Shown in pieces: positions 4,773-5,025 of a stretch of 5,025 nucleotides of DNA (position 1 is its first letter; each line of letters opens with the position of its first letter). The stretch is from Pseudomonadota bacterium. Lineage in GTDB: Bacteria; Pseudomonadota; Alphaproteobacteria; Rhizobiales; Methyloligellaceae. The translations under genes and the position numbers were made by a program. The notes under the pieces were generated by a model. That model saw only the letters and a program-made list of their open reading frames with translations. It made no database searches and had not been told where the DNA came from. Where the stretch lies: positions 1 to 5,025 of the forward strand of contig JADFHH010000185.1 of NCBI GenBank assembly GCA_022567275.1, in the 5' to 3' direction.

Positions 4773-5025
4773 TCCGGGCCACCAGCCCGCGGCGGCCGGC
4801 GCGGGCGCCCGGAGGACAGCCAAAAAAAGCCGGATCCCGGCAGCCGGACGGCCAGAATCCGGGGGCGGAATCCCGGCGGTGGGAGCGCCATCAGCCGATG
4901 TGGTCGCAGAATCAACGGATTGATGTAATTCCGGGTACGTAGGATGCCCGCACTGAGCCGGTATCTGCTATGTAGGCCGCAATTCCCACCCACACGAATA
5001 CGACAAGACGAAGGTCCGTGAATTC
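4773..5025. other. noncoding, GC-rich right end of the window
   Basis: No gene is well supported. Just after the chimera stop, CGGGC-CACCA-GCCCG (4775-4789) can form a 5-bp stem but has no T-tract, so it is a weak terminator candidate for the plus strand. Several GGAATCCCGG/GGATCCCGG-like strings recur at 4830-4880. A minus-strand frame is open from the right edge to TGA at 4912-4914 (37 codons, reading LRLVVFVWVGIAAYIADTG). It could be the tail of a gene beyond the window, but this length is easily open by chance. No hisA, hisF or hisE follows, although one of them would be expected after hisH. The last six bases are GAATTC. Confidence 0.5.
4822..4841 (-). terminator. possible rho-independent terminator on the minus strand
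   Basis: Read on the minus strand, the stem GCCGG-GAT-CCGGC is immediately followed by seven T residues. The stem is short (5 bp, all G-C) with a 3-base loop. It would end a minus-strand transcript entering from the right edge, and lies about 70 bases past the open frame that stops at 4912. On the plus strand it has no T-tract and would not end the chimera's message. Confidence 0.4.

Noticed and set aside
3909..4823. 304-codon minus-strand open frame over DUF2628 and the chimera
   Set aside because: The low-complexity Ala/Gly/Pro/Arg/His-rich text and full overlap with recognisable plus-strand proteins mark it as a shadow.
4694..4993. 99-codon minus-strand frame at the right end
   Set aside because: It runs through the terminator-like hairpin and the antisense of the GST tail; composition is Pro/Arg/Gly-rich with no recognised pattern.
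1..5025. CRISPR arrays, tRNA or rRNA genes, transposases, riboswitches
   Set aside because: No regularly spaced repeats, cloverleaf-like or rRNA-like sequences, transposase motifs or long structured leaders were seen on either strand.

Overview
The window looks like GC-rich chromosomal DNA from an alphaproteobacterium. This rests on the divergent arrangement of hslVU on the minus strand and hisB–DUF2628–hisH on the plus strand, on HslV carrying a 16-residue propeptide ending in WHG before its catalytic threonine, and on a DUF2628 protein between hisB and hisH. The genus cannot be named from the sequence alone.

Left part, minus strand (1-2192): hslV and hslU encode the two halves of the HslUV ATP-dependent protease. 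They are complete, with all key catalytic residues in place. Downstream, 26 bp after the hslU stop, an exported protein of unknown function begins. It has a clear signal peptide and is cut by the left edge. A candidate hslV promoter sits immediately upstream of hslV.

Middle part (2193-3034): a small cassette lies between the hslV promoter and the his operon. It holds a minus-strand type II toxin-antitoxin pair with an 11-bp overlap, plus a REP-like palindrome. The toxin is broken by a single-base frameshift; reading across it restores a 98-residue RelE/ParE-type protein. An imperfect 17-bp direct repeat (16/17) brackets the whole cassette. One copy includes the hslV -35 box, so the module may have been inserted into an ancestrally short hslV-hisB spacer.

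Right part, plus strand (3149-4772): hisB (complete), a DUF2628 membrane protein, and an ORF that starts as hisH, follow one another with 6- and 10-bp gaps. The hisH frame does not continue as HisH. After about 72 residues it turns, in frame, into the C-terminal helical domain of a glutathione S-transferase. Neither half keeps its active site. It is either a chimeric assembly or clone join, or a real rearrangement that destroyed hisH.

Right end (4773-5025): no hisA or hisF follows. The stretch is GC-rich and apparently noncoding, with a possible minus-strand terminator. The window ends exactly on an EcoRI site. I see no convincing new biological system. The most notable items are the HisH-GST join and the repeat-bounded, frameshifted toxin-antitoxin cassette.
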